Assembly: GCA_030762935.1 (NCBI GenBank)
Contig: CM060899.1
Span: 12,135,001 to 12,199,000 of the forward strand
Reading direction: 5' to 3'
Source of the DNA: Hymenopus coronatus
Taxonomy: Eukaryota > Arthropoda > Insecta > Mantodea > Hymenopodidae
Length of the DNA stretch: 64,000 nucleotides
Shown here: positions 1 through 12,749 of the stretch, piece by piece
Layout of the letters: each line of letters begins with the position of its first letter
Numbering within the stretch: the stretch's first letter is position 1
Translations under genes and position numbers: made by a program
The notes under the pieces: generated by a model
The model's database searches: none
What the model was told of the DNA's origin: nothing
What the model saw: the letters and a program-made list of their open reading frames with translations, nothing else

Positions 1-776
1 GGCATAAAAACTTTATTATACAGAAAATTCAGGCTAATGAAATGAAAATACAGATATTTACTTTTTAAATCCGCAATCTATTTTGGCTTAGTGCCATATT
101 TTTTAAAATACAAAAAACTAAAATTATATAACCTGTAACTGAAAAAAAAAAAAAACCCACACACATCAGTGTAATATAGCTAATGAAAATGGCATTAATT
201 AATTACGTCAAGATGTAACGTAGATTACTGTACTTTAGCACTTGTGTTGTAGTAAACTAAATGGTTGATTCACATTGCCTACGTCGTCTAGTTACACTTC
301 TATTAATCCATTTATATAAATACACTGATTATTTGCTTGCATACAGGATCATTGTTATCCACTGCACTTTCATCACTTAAGCTGGAGCATATACCTCTCC
401 TCTCTTACGTCGATGTCAGAAATGTTCTCATCAAGGTCTGAAAATTCAAAATCACTCATTTTGTTCTAGTACATCGTGAACTGCAGGTCTTATTTTCTTT
501 TCAGTCTTTTCTTTTGCTATCTCACACCATTTTTCAACCATCATAAACACCAGCTAGAGAAATTAAATTTGGAGCTAATTTAGCGCTTTGGAGTGTAAAG
601 CGAATGATGACCTGAAGTGCTCCAGAATATCTTTCTCTATGGCTATGACATAGAACAGGCTTTCCCACTGGAAAGAGTTAAAACATATGAAAATGGCATC
701 ACAATTAGATCATGAATGGCATTTGTTGTAGAATTTTTCGATCACGATTAGATGTGATTGTTACTAAAAGGGTTAA
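1..776 (-). mobile_element. piggyBac-type non-autonomous element (truncated by window edge)
   Basis: The right end reads ACTAAAAGGGTTAA, matching the right end of the complete copy at 25025-26011, and it closes on a TTAA (773-776), the target site of piggyBac transposons. Most of the interior also aligns with that copy, including the stretch around GCATCACAATTAGATC. On the minus strand near 400-460 an acidic peptide starting MSDFEFSDLDENIS resembles the N-terminus of piggyBac transposases. No catalytic domain is visible, so this is a deleted derivative. The left end lies outside the window. Orientation is inferred from the acidic peptide. Confidence 0.6.
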
Positions 777-1310
777 GTTTGGCATCCAAGGATGTAAGAA
801 CCTCATTAGTTAACTTGAAGATGGCATCATTGGTTGACATGTTCTTCCAGAATCCAAACTGTTCTTTTGCTAAAATATATCTAGATAGTGATAAATTCTT
901 TTAACAATTTTGGAAAAAGCTGTAAGTAAAGATACTAGTCTAAAGTTTCACATTTGTGAGATTTTGTCTTTCTTGTACAGGGGCTTAATGACTGAATATT
1001 TTTATCTATCTGGGAATGTCCCTTTTAGTGATGAGTGCAATCAGGAAATACACCCATTTGAGAGCATAAACTGTAAGATTTTCTCCAACTATATTAGTTT
1101 ACAGCAGACAAAATGTTACATTGTTTACATAGAAGTAAATATTAGCATGGTAGACACAATCACTGTAGTGCATTTGAAGAAACATAATGGGCCACTCTGT
1201 TTAACAATTAGTGACAAACTTACCAGATTCTATTTGCAAATTTCTTATATTTCCAGGAGCTTTCGAGCAGCATATGCAATAAGCATATAAAGTGAAAAAG
1301 AAACAAACAG

Positions 1311-1848
1311 CTAACCCTTTCAGTGCTACAGTTGAGATGACTTGACAGTAGGTTTGAGCAATTGTAAGCCTTAGAAACATTTTAAATCAATTTTATCTGT
1401 CAACTATCACGGACTGTTTACATGCATGCCGAGTAATATATAAAACAAACGAAAACTGCTAGTCATTTGTTCCAAGTCAAGCTGCACTCTGCCACCAAAC
1501 AATTTTTATTTCACAACCAGAAATATGCTGTTGGTGGGGTATGGGGAGGCCTGCCAGGTACTCTATCTCACTTGTGGTTTAGGATGGGGAGGACCCGGGA
1601 GGCATGCCTGGATGATGATGGGGCAGGTGGAAACATCCAATGTGAGACCTGTTTTGTAAATTTTGAAAATTACACATTACTATACTTTTTTAATTATTAG
1701 TCATAAAATTATATTTTCAACTTGAAATACACATATTTATGGCCAAATGTTATTGATCAACATCAAATTTCGAATTTTTAGCAATTTTTCACCATAGTGT
1801 CAAGGAGGTGTTCCTCACCTAAAAATAGGTTAGCAGTGAAAAGGTTAA
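1311..1848. mobile_element. piggyBac-like MITE, 0.54 kb
   Basis: The ends are short inverted repeats, CTAACCCTTTCAGTGCT on the left and, read on the other strand, TTAACCTTTTCACTGCT on the right. The outer four bases are CTAA and TTAA, consistent with a decayed TTAA target duplication. The interior has no transposase; a G-rich stretch near 1535-1615 carries short palindromes. The terminal sequence is close to, but distinct from, the family at 25025-26011. Assignment to piggyBac rests on the TTAA and the CCCTTT start only. Confidence 0.5.
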
Positions 1849-2330
1849 AGACCGAGTGATTAATACTTGTTCTCATTTTAATTGTCTACAAAAAGATACA
1901 TCAATCTTTTCCATCACTAATTTACATACATCTATTTGTAAAAAAGGCTTTGGAAGGAATATTTACAATATTGTAGAAGAACTTAAGCTTATGTAAATAT
2001 TTTGATTCCTAGCATCAGAGTTGATGATAAATCTGAGCAATCTCTATTTGATACTATTCTAAGGTTGGTGCAAGCTGTAGCCTGTTGGACATTTACACTC
2101 ATCATTCCTTAAAATTAAACATTGAGTTTTGAAACAAAAGCTTTAAGAAAATGAAAAGGTTACAACTTTAAAACCTTTTGCCCTCAGAAGCATTTTTTTT
2201 TTTTTTTTTTTTTTTGTTTACTAAATCTTAAGTTCTTCATGCATATGTAATTACATGCCTGTTTCTGCTCACTACTTAAGTATATCTTTAAAACATAGTT
2301 CTTGAACAGAGTATACTTCTATTTGAAGTC

Positions 2331-2615
2331 ACCCTCTGTGATATAATGGTTACTTTGCTAACTTCATATACCCAACTTCAAACCTGACCGAGGACAATGG
2401 ATTTTTTCGGCTGTAAAAATTCTTAGCATTCTTCCTCTGGAAGGGTAGTAAAGCCATTGGTCTAGTGCCATAGATTTGTAGCACATAAGAAACCTGTGTC
2501 TGGTAAAATAGGCCTCTGAGCAAAATTAAGCAGTGTTTCATGCTCAGTACACAATAGTATGCAAAGAACCATAGCAGTTAAAAAGCATCCATAAATAAAT
2601 CTCCATTTCCATCTG
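2331..2615 (+). repeat. tRNA-derived SINE, family B copy 1
   Basis: The copy begins CCCTCTGTGATATAATGG, a diverged tRNA-like head, and continues through the shared body segments GGCCTCTGAGCAAAATTA and ATAAATCTCCATTTCCAT. Other copies lie at 22412-22697, 39975-40195, 41521-41821 and 60746-61021. The B-box region (CTTCAAACCTGACC) is degraded compared with the best copy, so this one is old. Confidence 0.75.
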
Positions 2616-2749
2616 TTTGGAAAAAATAAACAATATTTTTGTATGGATTTTTAGTGCTAAAAAATAAAATAGTTACGCCTTTTCTGCTTGAAAATGATTG
2701 AATCTGTTTTCACAAATTTTAAGATTTGTATGTTTTTTTTTTGTTTTTT

Positions 2750-3203
2750 TATTCATTAATCAAATTATACAATTTCAAACCAACAACTGAGTATAGCTTT
2801 ATGAACCAAACTTGGTAGCATAATAAAGCCCATCTTGAAAATTTGTCCGTTTTGGGGGTTTTCACCATGATATAAAATTATGCAGTTTCAAAGGTGAGAA
2901 CTAAATTGGCCCCTTCTTAAAAATTTAATAAAACTAAGGTCTTTCAACACTATTTAACAAATTATGTTCCTTTAAGTGTGACAACTAAATATATTTCTTA
3001 GTAAATTTCATTCTTGTAAGACTTATTACCCTCATGTATCGGATATAGTTGTCAGCTTTGTTTGTCTCACAAATTTCACACTTTTAAGGCTTCTTAGCTT
3101 TATTTAACAAATTATGATTTTTCAAATATGGTAAATGAGTAAACCTCTCACTGGTGTATCAAATTATCAACTTCAAAGAAGCTCTGCTCACTAATTTCAC
3201 ATG
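2750..3203 (-). pseudogene. decayed C2H2 finger units 3' of the zinc-finger exon
   Basis: On the minus strand directly after the stop of the zinc-finger exon, finger-like peptides continue in shifted frames: LTCEISEQSF (second cysteine now serine), then FTHLPYLKNHNLLNKAKKP, then KCEICETN, then LKEHNLLN. They keep the linker and helix residues of the intact fingers and roughly the 84-base spacing. They carry stops, frameshifts and lost cysteines. I infer that the array was once longer and that the present stop truncated it. The stretch may now act as 3' UTR. Confidence 0.65.
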
Positions 3204-4209
3204 TTAGGTCCTGCTACCTTCATGCATTATTTTATGCCTTTTCAAAGATGATAATTGATTGAAACTCTGCTCACAAATTTCACACTTGTGAGGCTTTTTT
3301 CCCTCATGTATCAAATTATGCCGATTCAGAGTTGATAACTGTGTAAAGTTTTTCTCACAAATTTCACACTTGTGAAGCTTCTTACCTTCATGCATCAAAT
3401 TATGCCTTTTTAAATCTGACAACTGAGTGAACTTCTTCTCACAAATTTCACACATGTGAGGCTTTATACCCTCATGTATTAAATGATGTGACTTCAAAGA
3501 GGACATATGAATAAAGCTCTTCTCACAAATTTCACAACTATATGGCCTTTTACCCTCATGTATTAAATAATGTCTTTTCAAATGTGACAGCTGCGTAAAG
3601 ACCTTCCCACAAATTTCACATTTGTGAAGGTTTTTACCTTCATGTATCAAATTATGATTTTTCAGAGATGATAAAAGAGAAAAACTCTTTTCACAAATTT
3701 CACATTTATGAGGCTTTTTACCCTCATGTATTAAATAATGTGATTTCAAATATATCAACCGAGAAAACCCTTTTTCACAAATTTCACACTTGAGAGGCTT
3801 TTCAACCTGATGTATGAAAGTATGCTGTTTCAAATGTGAGAGCTGAGTGAAGCTCTTCTCACAAATTTCACATTTGTGGGGCTTTTTACCCTCATGTATC
3901 ATAATATGTCTTTTCAAATGTGACAAATGCATAAAACTCTTATTGCAAATGGCACATTTGCGAGACCTTTTATCCTTTTGAATCAATAAAGCACTGCTGC
4001 AAATCCTCTCCCCAAAATTATGTTTAGTATATTGTTCTGAGTCAACATGCTTTTTAATGTGTGGTATGTTTTTACCATCACTTTCCTGACTTTTACATTC
4101 AGGATAATCCTTTCCATAATTAAAGCTTGAAATTTTCCCTGAAGTTTCAATGGAGGACAATGGTGCAACTTGACAACTGATGCCAGGAACTGCTTCTGTA
4201 TTTAATCTG
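3204..4209 (-). CDS. C2H2 zinc-finger protein, terminal exon with nine fingers
   Basis: The exon encodes nine consecutive C2H2 fingers, mostly CEICEKSF followed by a helix such as LSHLKRH and a closing histidine, joined by linkers of the HEGKKPHK type (TGEKP-like). The first finger starts at CAICNKSF. About 85 residues N-terminal to the fingers are not finger-like. No ATG opens this frame; it runs upstream to a good splice acceptor, TTCCAACATTTCAG, ending at 4210, so I place the exon start at 4209. Such proteins normally bind DNA in the nucleus; the target is unknown. The acidic exon at 36748-37194 is the likely 5' partner. Upstream phase requires two extra nucleotides from a preceding exon, so an intermediate exon is probably missing here. 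Confidence 0.8.
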
Positions 4210-4769
4210 AAATGTTGGAAGATATAGATTTAAGTGTAATTATTGAATAGCAGGGAATTAAATCTGAAAAAGGAATCTCTCTTTGATAACAACAGCCAAT
4301 TGTAGTTAAAAATTTCTCATTTTTTATATTTTAGAGAACTTTGTTAATCTGCAATATTTTTAAACAAATAATAAAATCCTTCAAATCACAAAGATACTAA
4401 AGTTGCTTCTATATTAGGAAGAATAATGAAATGTAATCAATCTGTGTACAGAACAGGGAAACTAAAGATGTGAGGTAAAACAAAAATAATGTCCAATTCA
4501 AAATAGGAAAGAATTACTTGTGACTCAAGAAGATGTAGCTATGGAAAATGACTATATAAACAAAGTCACATAATACCTTTAATCTTATGAGCAAATCAGT
4601 AACAGAAAAGAAGTGTAAGTACAAAGCTTACATCAAAGCAACCAAAGCGTCACCAACAAAGCACATGAAATATTTTCTGAATATAGTCTTCAACTTAATG
4701 GCATAAATTATAATTCTTTTGCTGTATATGACATTCTTCATCTAATATGCAAACCAGTATTTATATCTC

Positions 4770-5035
4770 TTTTACCAGATCACAACTAAGGCGACTTGAA
4801 TAACCGTGAACGTTAGTGCGATATGAAGTGGACTGGCTGTCCCTTCAAAGCTGAATATCGTGAATTTGAGTCCCAGTGAATGCAGTCAAATGTGCCTGAG
4901 ATAAAGGATGGGAAGGGCACAAGTAAAATAACCAGTGGTATGTTTGGATGCTGACAGGGTTACATTTGACTGCAGATGCATGGAGTTTGCCCTTTCTTAT
5001 TTAAAAAAAAAACACTACAGTTTTGTTGCAAAAAT
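4770..5035 (+). repeat. SINE-like repeat, family F copy 1
   Basis: The head has a degenerate tRNA-like character (TTAGTGCGATATGAAG, then GAATTTGAGTCCC as a possible B box). The tail segment AAGTAAAATAACCAGTGG followed by GGATGCTGACAGGGTTA matches 28915-28975, and the repeat closes in an A-rich run at 5002-5012. Two copies in the window support a dispersed short retroposon; the family is not one I can name. Confidence 0.55.
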
Positions 5036-6097
5036 ATTAACATTTTCATAATATAGGGCAGCTATAACTACCCTAATTATATTGTTGAAGGATTGAGTAA
5101 TACAAAATTAGAAAAAAAAGGCAGTGAAAATACAAAAATTGTTTATTAATCATCTTTGTTGCATAAGTAAAGCACCATGCAATAAACGTTTCAAACAAAG
5201 AAAATTACACTTTAGTGTCTAGCTGTGACACACAAATGCTAGGCTGCTTACAATTGAAATAGAATGTAAAGTAAAGAAATAAGCCATAAAAATTTTAAAG
5301 AAAGGTGTGGTGAATTATCTACAGTTAAAAGTTACCTTAGAAAAGAAAGACTCCTTAAAATACAAGAACAGTTTTTAATTATTGTAACTGGGGAAAAAGG
5401 TACAATGTAGCATGTCCGCTTTTCACTGTCACTTTTCTAATGTAACCTAACTAAATTTTTTATTGTCACTTGTTTTTTCTTTGCAACATAATATGCATAA
5501 TGTAATATGTGCTCAATTCCCTCCTTCTCTGCTGGGGAATTGAACACAAACATTTCTAAACTCTCACAGAAGCTGCACTTGCATACATCAAAATGCACTC
5601 GTCAATTCACCATCTTACTCACTCACAAACAATTAGGTTTATACAGCTGCTGAAATGTTCCACATCACATTAAAGAATGCTCTTAAGTAGAGCAAAAGGG
5701 AAATTTCCAAAACATTCTGGTTATCTACTTGTGTTTATGCTGGGTAAACATGCTACCATGCATAATATCTCTACTTAACACTCCAATTGTCATGCTAAAA
5801 CCTCCCAAAGCACTGCATCACGTGATTATCATGGAGCACTTTTAATAACAAAGTTTGTTACTTGAACTAAGATAAATATTCAGAGAAAACCAGAATCAAC
5901 AAGAGCAACCAAATATGCATTTACTTATGTCATCATATGTACTCAAATTTTGTTTCACAATCTTTTTTGTTAGCAGAAATGTTAAAATGGAAATTAGGGG
6001 CTATTATGTATAACTAAATGAAACTATTATAAATTATATATTTTATTTTGCTGAATAGGAAGTGGTTACATTAAGATCTTCATTAACTGTTTAAAAG
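5036..6097. other. no gene seen
   Basis: AT-rich DNA with frequent stops in all frames. I see no conserved motif, terminal repeat or RNA gene. Confidence 0.6.
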
Positions 6098-6340
6098 CCC
6101 ACCTGAGTAGTGTGGCGGTAGCGTGCCTGCCTCACATTCAAAAGATTCTGAGTTTGAATCTTGTATGGGCGAGTTACCCGGATAAGATATTTTTTCAGGG
6201 TTTTCCCTTGTCCTGGGAAGACGAATGTAGAGTAACTTTAAGTTCTGAGATCATTTGAGCATCATTTCACCAACTTCATTCATCGTCCAATATGACCAAC
6301 TAGGTTAGAGGAAGTTTAGTCAAAAAAAAAAAAAAAAACT
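6098..6340 (+). repeat. tRNA-derived SINE, family E
   Basis: The head GTGGCGGTAGCGTGCCTG fits a pol III A box, and GAGTTTGAATCTTGTA is a mutated B box. An unrelated body follows, ending in a run of 17 A at about 6324-6340, the usual layout of a SINE on the plus strand. It is a single copy in this window. Confidence 0.65.
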
Positions 6341-7617
6341 ATCCAAAGTGTAAAATTAAGTATAAAACAGATTGATAAAAATTAATAGAAAAAGAAAAGA
6401 AAACCAACACTAGAAGCAGTGCAAAAAATCTCAAAGTAGGATAATAGGTAAGAATACAGGAAGGAGAAAAAAATAGAAATGAATTAAAACTTTAATGACT
6501 TGTGCAACATTTCCAAAAATTGTCTTGTATGTAAATTTGCCCTACAAACTACTAAACTACTAAATTTGTAGTATTTAAACTACACTAGTTTAAATGCACT
6601 GAACAAAAATGTAATATGCTATATTTACATAACTTTCCCTACCTATTCTGCAACAAGTTATTTTTAGAAAATCTTATTCTTTTCTTTACTTCATGCTAAT
6701 CAAGATAAACATTACAAAAGTACTTTTATTACTTAGTTCCTTCTAAACAGAAGGGAATAAAAGAATATACAAGATTAAAAAGTCAAACTTTTAAAAGTTA
6801 TCACTATGTGATACATTTGAAATTCCCTTCTCTTTGCATGACTGGGATGAAAAAAAGTGATTAACTTTCCATTTGGGAAAAGCCTAGTATTAGAAATTGT
6901 AAAACCAATAACAAAGAGTATCTCATAAATTGTATGTTTTAACAAGATCTAAATTTTTTGTGTAGTAAGCTTTTATCCATCAGTTACAGTTTACCAGTTA
7001 CGCAAAAGTCATTCAGAATGAAGACAAGTTCAGAGGCTATTCCCAAGAAATTCAGGATATACATTTTATTTGTCATGTAAATATCTTAGCTATGCAGTAC
7101 TTTAATCAAAATCATGAGCCACTTTGGAGAAAATAAAAAAATATATTGAAAAATCTTGTAAAAGGTAGTTTGGAGTAAAATATTTTCCTGAAAATCTTGG
7201 TATCACATCCTTAGAAGATATTCAACTTCACATAAACACAAATGTGCATGCATGCATACACAGATCTTTTTTTTATTTAAGGGTCCCCATAACATTAATT
7301 TCCAGTGAAATCTCAGTATTAAATTCTCGTGTGGAATAAAATAACTTTTCTAACCTACTAAGTAAGTACACAGTACTCTATAGAGAAAATAAATATGTGA
7401 TATTTGGTATCCAGATATTTTAAAAAAGTGCACATCATTTCTAAACCTCCTAAACTTTATGAGTAATCATAGGTGTGCAGAAAAGAAACTAAAATTAACA
7501 ATGAAGCTTGTATATACAGCACATAGAGAAAACAAGCCAAAATGACTAGAAACTAAAGAATGTTTACACATTTTTGCATATTTTATCTCAAGGTTTGCCT
7601 ACGAGTTTTTTTTTTAT
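6341..7617. other. no gene seen
   Basis: AT-rich intergenic or intronic DNA. Short ORFs here lack recognisable domains, and no terminal repeats are evident. Confidence 0.55.
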
Positions 7618-7676
7618 ATTTTTTTGGTATTGTTTAATGCCTGCTTTAACTACTTATGGTGCCGCAGGTGGTTTGC
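7618..7676 (-). repeat. SINE family A, 3' fragment
   Basis: The segment ATTGTTTAATGCCTGC then ACTACTTATGGTGCCGCAGG matches the tail of the family A copies at 9082-9330 and 10862-11055. The tRNA-like head is absent. Confidence 0.5.
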
Positions 7677-9081
7677 CTATGAATGCTAAACAATAGCAAT
7701 TCATCAACCTCATAGACAGCACTGCTTATTAACCTTTTCTGCATCCCCTGAAGTAATAATAGATGAGTTGCTATAATATATAATTATTTATTAGCTCAAC
7801 TTTCTTAGCTAAGATTGCAGCAAATGTGTCAAATCCTTATTGAAATGGCCCATAATGAAATCCACAAGATACGGGAAGTGTTTGGCAACAAATGGTGTGA
7901 GAGAATGACACACTCAATGACATTTCAAGAATAAAGATTGTTTCACACTGGGACATTGGTGAAAGTCTCTAGTGATAGTCACTGATAGACTCACCGAGTC
8001 ACTGTGATATAGCAGTGTCTCACCCTTGCAACATGTGATAGACAAGGTCACTGTGCTCAGTGCAGTCAGCCCCGGACTTGAACTGGAGACACAATATTGC
8101 AGATTTACCAACAGACAACAGTCAGTTCTGAGCAGAGTGATACAGCAAAACATTTATTATACATTATACTATACACATTATAACCATAAGTGCAGATTTG
8201 AATAACATGGAAAATTTTATAAGTGAAGTAGAAAGTCATCCTGCTGTTTAGAATATCAAAAGCAATGACTATAGCATTTTTTCTCAGATCGTCATACAGA
8301 GTATAAAACAATCCTTGCTCCACACGATCAGATAGCAATAGATGTATGTGTAATGAACTTTTTGTCTTCATTCTCCTGTTTAGAAGTGCTAACAAAGGTC
8401 TCTTTGTTCGAGTCCATTTCACTAAATGATCAGTTGGCAATACCTGCAGTGTCACACACCGAATCACCATTGAACATAACTGGTGACCACCACCAAGGTC
8501 ACAGTATGAAACAGGCCTACTGTTACACGTTGAAGTGAATAGAAAGGTGTTAAAATGAAGTTTTGCAAAGGCAAAGGTGTTCTGATGGTGTTATTTCATA
8601 TGAGGACCATTTTTCCAAAACTCACTTTCTTCAAAAATTTCCAAAATGAGTTACACATTGCATCCCATATTACAAACAGCCCACCATAACCTTATTCAAT
8701 ATGCTTTTTCATAACTAGCTTCATTGAACTGTGATTAACTGATAAAGTTCTATTGTTTTTGCAAAAGTCGCTTTCTGTTTCAGAAGTTAATACAATTAAA
8801 GCTATTAGTTTGATGACATAAAAATGTAATTTGATAGTATATACCTGAAAAAATGTGCAGTAATTATACACAAGAGCTGTGTTCACTCGTTGATTCATAT
8901 TTTATTTGATACTCAGTAGTGTAGCTTCGTAAACTTAGAGGTAGGTAGTCAAGAGGAGTTTCTGACAAAACTTTGCGATTATTTTTAGACTCTTGGTGTT
9001 GCAATGTTCTCCTTGAATTTAAAGTATTCAGAAACATTATACATTACTAACCCATAAGAGGTCATACTATCATGCCCCCAT
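7677..9081. other. no gene recognised
   Basis: AT-rich DNA. A B-box-like word on the minus strand (AGTTCAAGTCCGGGGC, about 8072-8087) occurs without a matching A box. Overlapping short ORFs near 7914-8538 show no domain I recognise. Confidence 0.45.
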
Positions 9082-9330
9082 TTTTTTAATAGTGCTTAAT
9101 GCCTGCTTTTACTACTTGTGGCACTGCAGGTGATGACACTGATGATACATGGAATGAAGATGTAGCATCGGTGGAATGCAATGGCAGCGAAAACCTAAGG
9201 ATTCAGAGAAAACCCACCCTGCACCACTTTGTCCACCACAAATCTCACCTGTGGTTGTTTGGGATTGAACCCGGGCTGTCTAGGTGAGAGGCAAGTGGTC
9301 TAACCACTTGGCCCTTTTCAGGTGCTCAGA
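9082..9330 (-). repeat. tRNA-derived SINE, family A copy 1
   Basis: Read on the minus strand, the head has an A-box region (GGCCAAGTGGTTAGACCAC) and a B box (GGTTCAATCCC, plus positions 9262-9272). The body reads GATTTGTGGTGGACAAAGTG, and the tail holds GTAGTAAAAGCAGGC, closing on an A run. Related copies lie at 10862-11055, 27108-27330 and 57229-57464. Confidence 0.8.
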
Positions 9331-10861
9331 TCGCATTTCTGGTAATGCCGAAAAAATTGAGAGAGAGAGAGACACGCACATTGTAAGTCATGCAAACCAA
9401 TTGATGAAGCTACTACGTTGCCAGAAGTCAACCATGTATCCATAAATAAGGCTTAAGACATTACTAAACTATTAACTTACCTAAACACACTAGATGATTC
9501 CAAATTGTTTTATGAAACAGTGCTGGAAGGAAAACAAATAATGATATGTACAAGCAATACCACTAATGTTTTGAAACCTACCGAGTTCAAGAAGATAATA
9601 TAGCAAGAAAACATACAGCTGAAGACATGCTCCTTTTCTCATTATTGTATCCATCTAGTATTTTGGCACTTAGCACGACTGTATAGTTATTGGTATAAGA
9701 AAATTAAGAACTGTTAAATTTTAAAATAATTATATAATTTTGGTTATAAGTGATATCAAACTAAAATTCTTATGTTTAAACAATTAATTGGTTACAATGC
9801 AAAATGCAAGGTTTAGTGTTTGTTGTGGATTGGTTGTAAATATGCAAGATATTCACAGGTTAAAAAAAAAGAAAAAAAAACATCAATAAGCCCAGATAAA
9901 GTATTACTGAGATAATTTTAATTATAAAATATGTATTACAATAAATACCAAAAGGCTACATACAAAATATGTTTTTATTTTAAAGACAAACATTTTTCCA
10001 CTGTAACAAATCAGAAAGGCAAGACATTCTTTTGTTGCGAAACAATGGTGTACATTTAAATACAAAAAATGTTTAATATTTAAAATTCCATTTACTTCAC
10101 TTACCTAACCTTCTCCTAGGATTTATAACATTATCTAAGATTTCAGAAAACAAGTTTTGAAAAAACAATCATATTTACCTTCCTTACCGATAGGGTTCTT
10201 AAATAAAATTTTCCTTTCCTATTCTGATTTATTTGTGTCTAAAATGTATATTAAACACCCAAAAAGTAACAAATGTAACTCCTTATGCCTTCTCAATAAT
10301 TATCTTTTTGTCTCTCCTGAAAATTTGAGTTTTTCCATAATGCGAGTTTTGGAACAATGGACTTCATTTACTCCCAAGAACACAGAATTTGTACAAGCAT
10401 TAATCCCATACACCTCAATTAGTGTACAGCACAACAGAAAAGAAAAGAAACTGAATATTGGCATTACAGCATTAAAAAAACAAGAAATAAAGGAGTACTG
10501 ATGGAACTATGCAGTACAAATTAATGCAAGAGTAATGGCTATTCACAATAAGATCAATAAGCAGCATAAGCACAAGCCTTTGCACCTGTTATTAAAAGTA
10601 AACATTCACATAGTCACGTGCAACATGCTATGCAATACAAGAGTTTGTAAATTCCTAAATTTATCCTTGCTTTGCCCACATAGAGAAAAATTCTGCATTC
10701 TTACCTCTATACAGTACCTACTTTCAAAAGCAGATAATCACAATGCAAGATTTTACAGCAAGATTTTTGCTCTTTTATTTGGCCATGCTGCACCACCTCT
10801 CATTTCCCTCAAAAGGTTATGGCAGTCTCCCTGTTGAATTTACACTTTCTTTGATTGAATG
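9331..10861. other. no gene recognised
   Basis: AT-rich DNA with a short (GA)n run near 9358-9372. ORFs at 10157-10501 and 10535-10837 have no recognisable domain and the composition of their surroundings, so I do not call them genes. Confidence 0.5.
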
Positions 10862-11055
10862 TTTTTTTTTAGTGTTTAGCACCCGCTTTTACTACACATG
10901 GTACTGCAGGTGATAGCACTGGATTATAATGCAATAAAGATGGAGCACTAGTGGAATGATGGCAGGGGAAACTGGAGAGCCAGAAGAAACCTGCCCCTGT
11001 GCCGCTTTGTCCACCACAAATACTGCATGCGGTCACTTGGGATTGAAGCGATTTA
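10862..11055 (-). repeat. SINE family A copy 2, 5' truncated
   Basis: The tail and body match family A (minus-strand TTTGTGGTGGACAAAG and the GTAGTAAAAGCGGG tail). The sequence departs from the family just beyond the position of the B box, so most of the tRNA-like head is missing, as in a 5'-truncated SINE. Confidence 0.65.
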
Positions 11056-11224
11056 ATGGATATACCCAAAATCTGAATCCCCATCACGAATAAAGGATAA
11101 ATACACAACATCATAATCACATGGTTTCTGGGCAATCCAGTGCAGTCTATTTCAGAGAATTTGCCTCCAGGTTAACAGTGAAGTTTAATAATTCTGAGCT
11201 ATAAATCGAGGTAGTAAGGTAGTT

Positions 11225-11900
11225 AATAGTTTGTTAACACTTTTGACTATGGTTGAAGAAAAAAATAACGTTATGTTTTTCACAGTCAAGCTCGAGAGAT
11301 GATACATAATGTGTACAAATAATTCCTGGAAAAGATGGAAGAAGTGTGGAGTGCTCCAAGCAGTGTTGCTGATTGCTGTACGGAAACAGCTGATGTTTGT
11401 TACATGTGTATGTGCACCTTAGACAGAATTTTAAGTGAAGCAAAAGATTGCATTAATGCAGAAGCTGTTAAATTTAATTCTCCTGGAAAACTGCACTGAA
11501 GGAATAAACCAGTGACTGGCCTTGACGATTTTGATAAGAATTTGTTACATGAAACATTTTTTTCTATGTATAAGAAGGGAAAGTTTCCTATGGCACAAAA
11601 GCTTGTGAATCGTCTATGCTTTGCATTTTGAGGAAAATGGATTTCGTTACAGGAAATGCCAGGACAGAAAAAAATTAATAGAATGTAGTGACATTGTAGC
11701 CCCAAGAGTTCTAATTCTCAGAACAATGCATTACATTAGAAACCAGGGTGACATTAAAATTTATTACCTGGATGAAAACTGGGTAAACCAAAACCATACC
11801 AGATCAGCTTGTTGGCAATGAATTACAGGAGTGGGGGTTTAAAATTCCTGTTACCAAAGGAGGCCACTTGATCTTATGCCACATTGTTTCCATTGATTTA
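11225..11900 (+). pseudogene. Tc1/mariner-superfamily transposase relic
   Basis: A translated stretch at 11621-11819 reads FEENGFRYRKCQDRKKL, then YLDENWVNQNHT and SACWQ, the region around the first catalytic aspartate of a family of IS630/Tc1-type DDE transposases common in arthropods. Downstream another frame reads KGGHLILCH-like sequence, typical of the strand that follows. Stops and frameshifts break it, and I find neither the second and third acidic residues nor terminal repeats. Clearly inactive. Confidence 0.55.
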
Positions 11901-12749
11901 GATTTCATCTCACGAGTGCAAATTAATGTTTTCCGCTAAATCAAATTCCCTTCTAACCATTAAGTAGAAGTGAATGCTGGTGTGTTTAAAGCTGGCTCAC
12001 ACTGAACCAGTGGCAAAGAATAAGATAAGATAATATGTATTTACATAGTTCTGTGACGTTTGATAACAAAGGAACGTCTCGCTTCTGTTCGCACCAGCTG
12101 CCAAATGTTTGCAAATACTTCCTTACTTTATCCATCTCCAGAAAAATGTTCCTACACAGCATTCCGCTATCTTTCCCTATCTGCACACATAATGTCAATT
12201 ACCACCATCATTATGGTGATTATACATTTCTTGGCTCTCAAAAATTGTTAGGTGCAAAGAGATAAATCCACATATGCATGAAGATGGCGGCCATGGTTTT
12301 AGTAGCTTCAAGTCGTTCCACTATTTCTGATGCAGTATTGAGTAATAATTGCTCAAATGGTGATTTTTTAAATACTAAACAGCTTTATAATAATAGTATT
12401 AGCAGCACAAATAAAGATAGACTAATCACGCAAAAAAAATCTAACAGATACATGTGGTGAAGGAATGTGCTGCTGGAAACTCTGCAAACAGATAACGTTG
12501 CTTCATAAAGTAATGCAATTAATAAGCAAAGATCTCCAAGATTCTAGAGATATAAATATACAGCATAAATATACAAAACCAGTATCAGGTAAGCAATCAA
12601 ATAGACATAGCAAGGAAATATGCCTGTAAAATCGCTTCCAGGCACTACAGAGTCTAAATGTAAGCAATGAACTATTAACTGAATTACCGACCTGTAGAGA
12701 CAATAACACTTTCGACAAGAGTAATAAATTCAAATACAAAAGAAATAAG

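Noticed and set aside
910..1290. 126-codon ORF
   Set aside because: No domain, composition equals the surroundings, and it lies between two transposable elements.
7914..8540. Overlapping ORFs and a possible LTR or SINE around 8040-8100
   Set aside because: One B-box-like word stands alone; no A box, target duplication, primer-binding site or protein motif was found.
10157..10837. Two ORFs of about 100 codons
   Set aside because: No recognisable domain, splice context or conserved motif; likely chance ORFs.
11985..12260. Possible Harbinger or hAT MITE (CTGGCTCACACTGAACC word)
   Set aside because: No matching inverted end or target duplication could be found.
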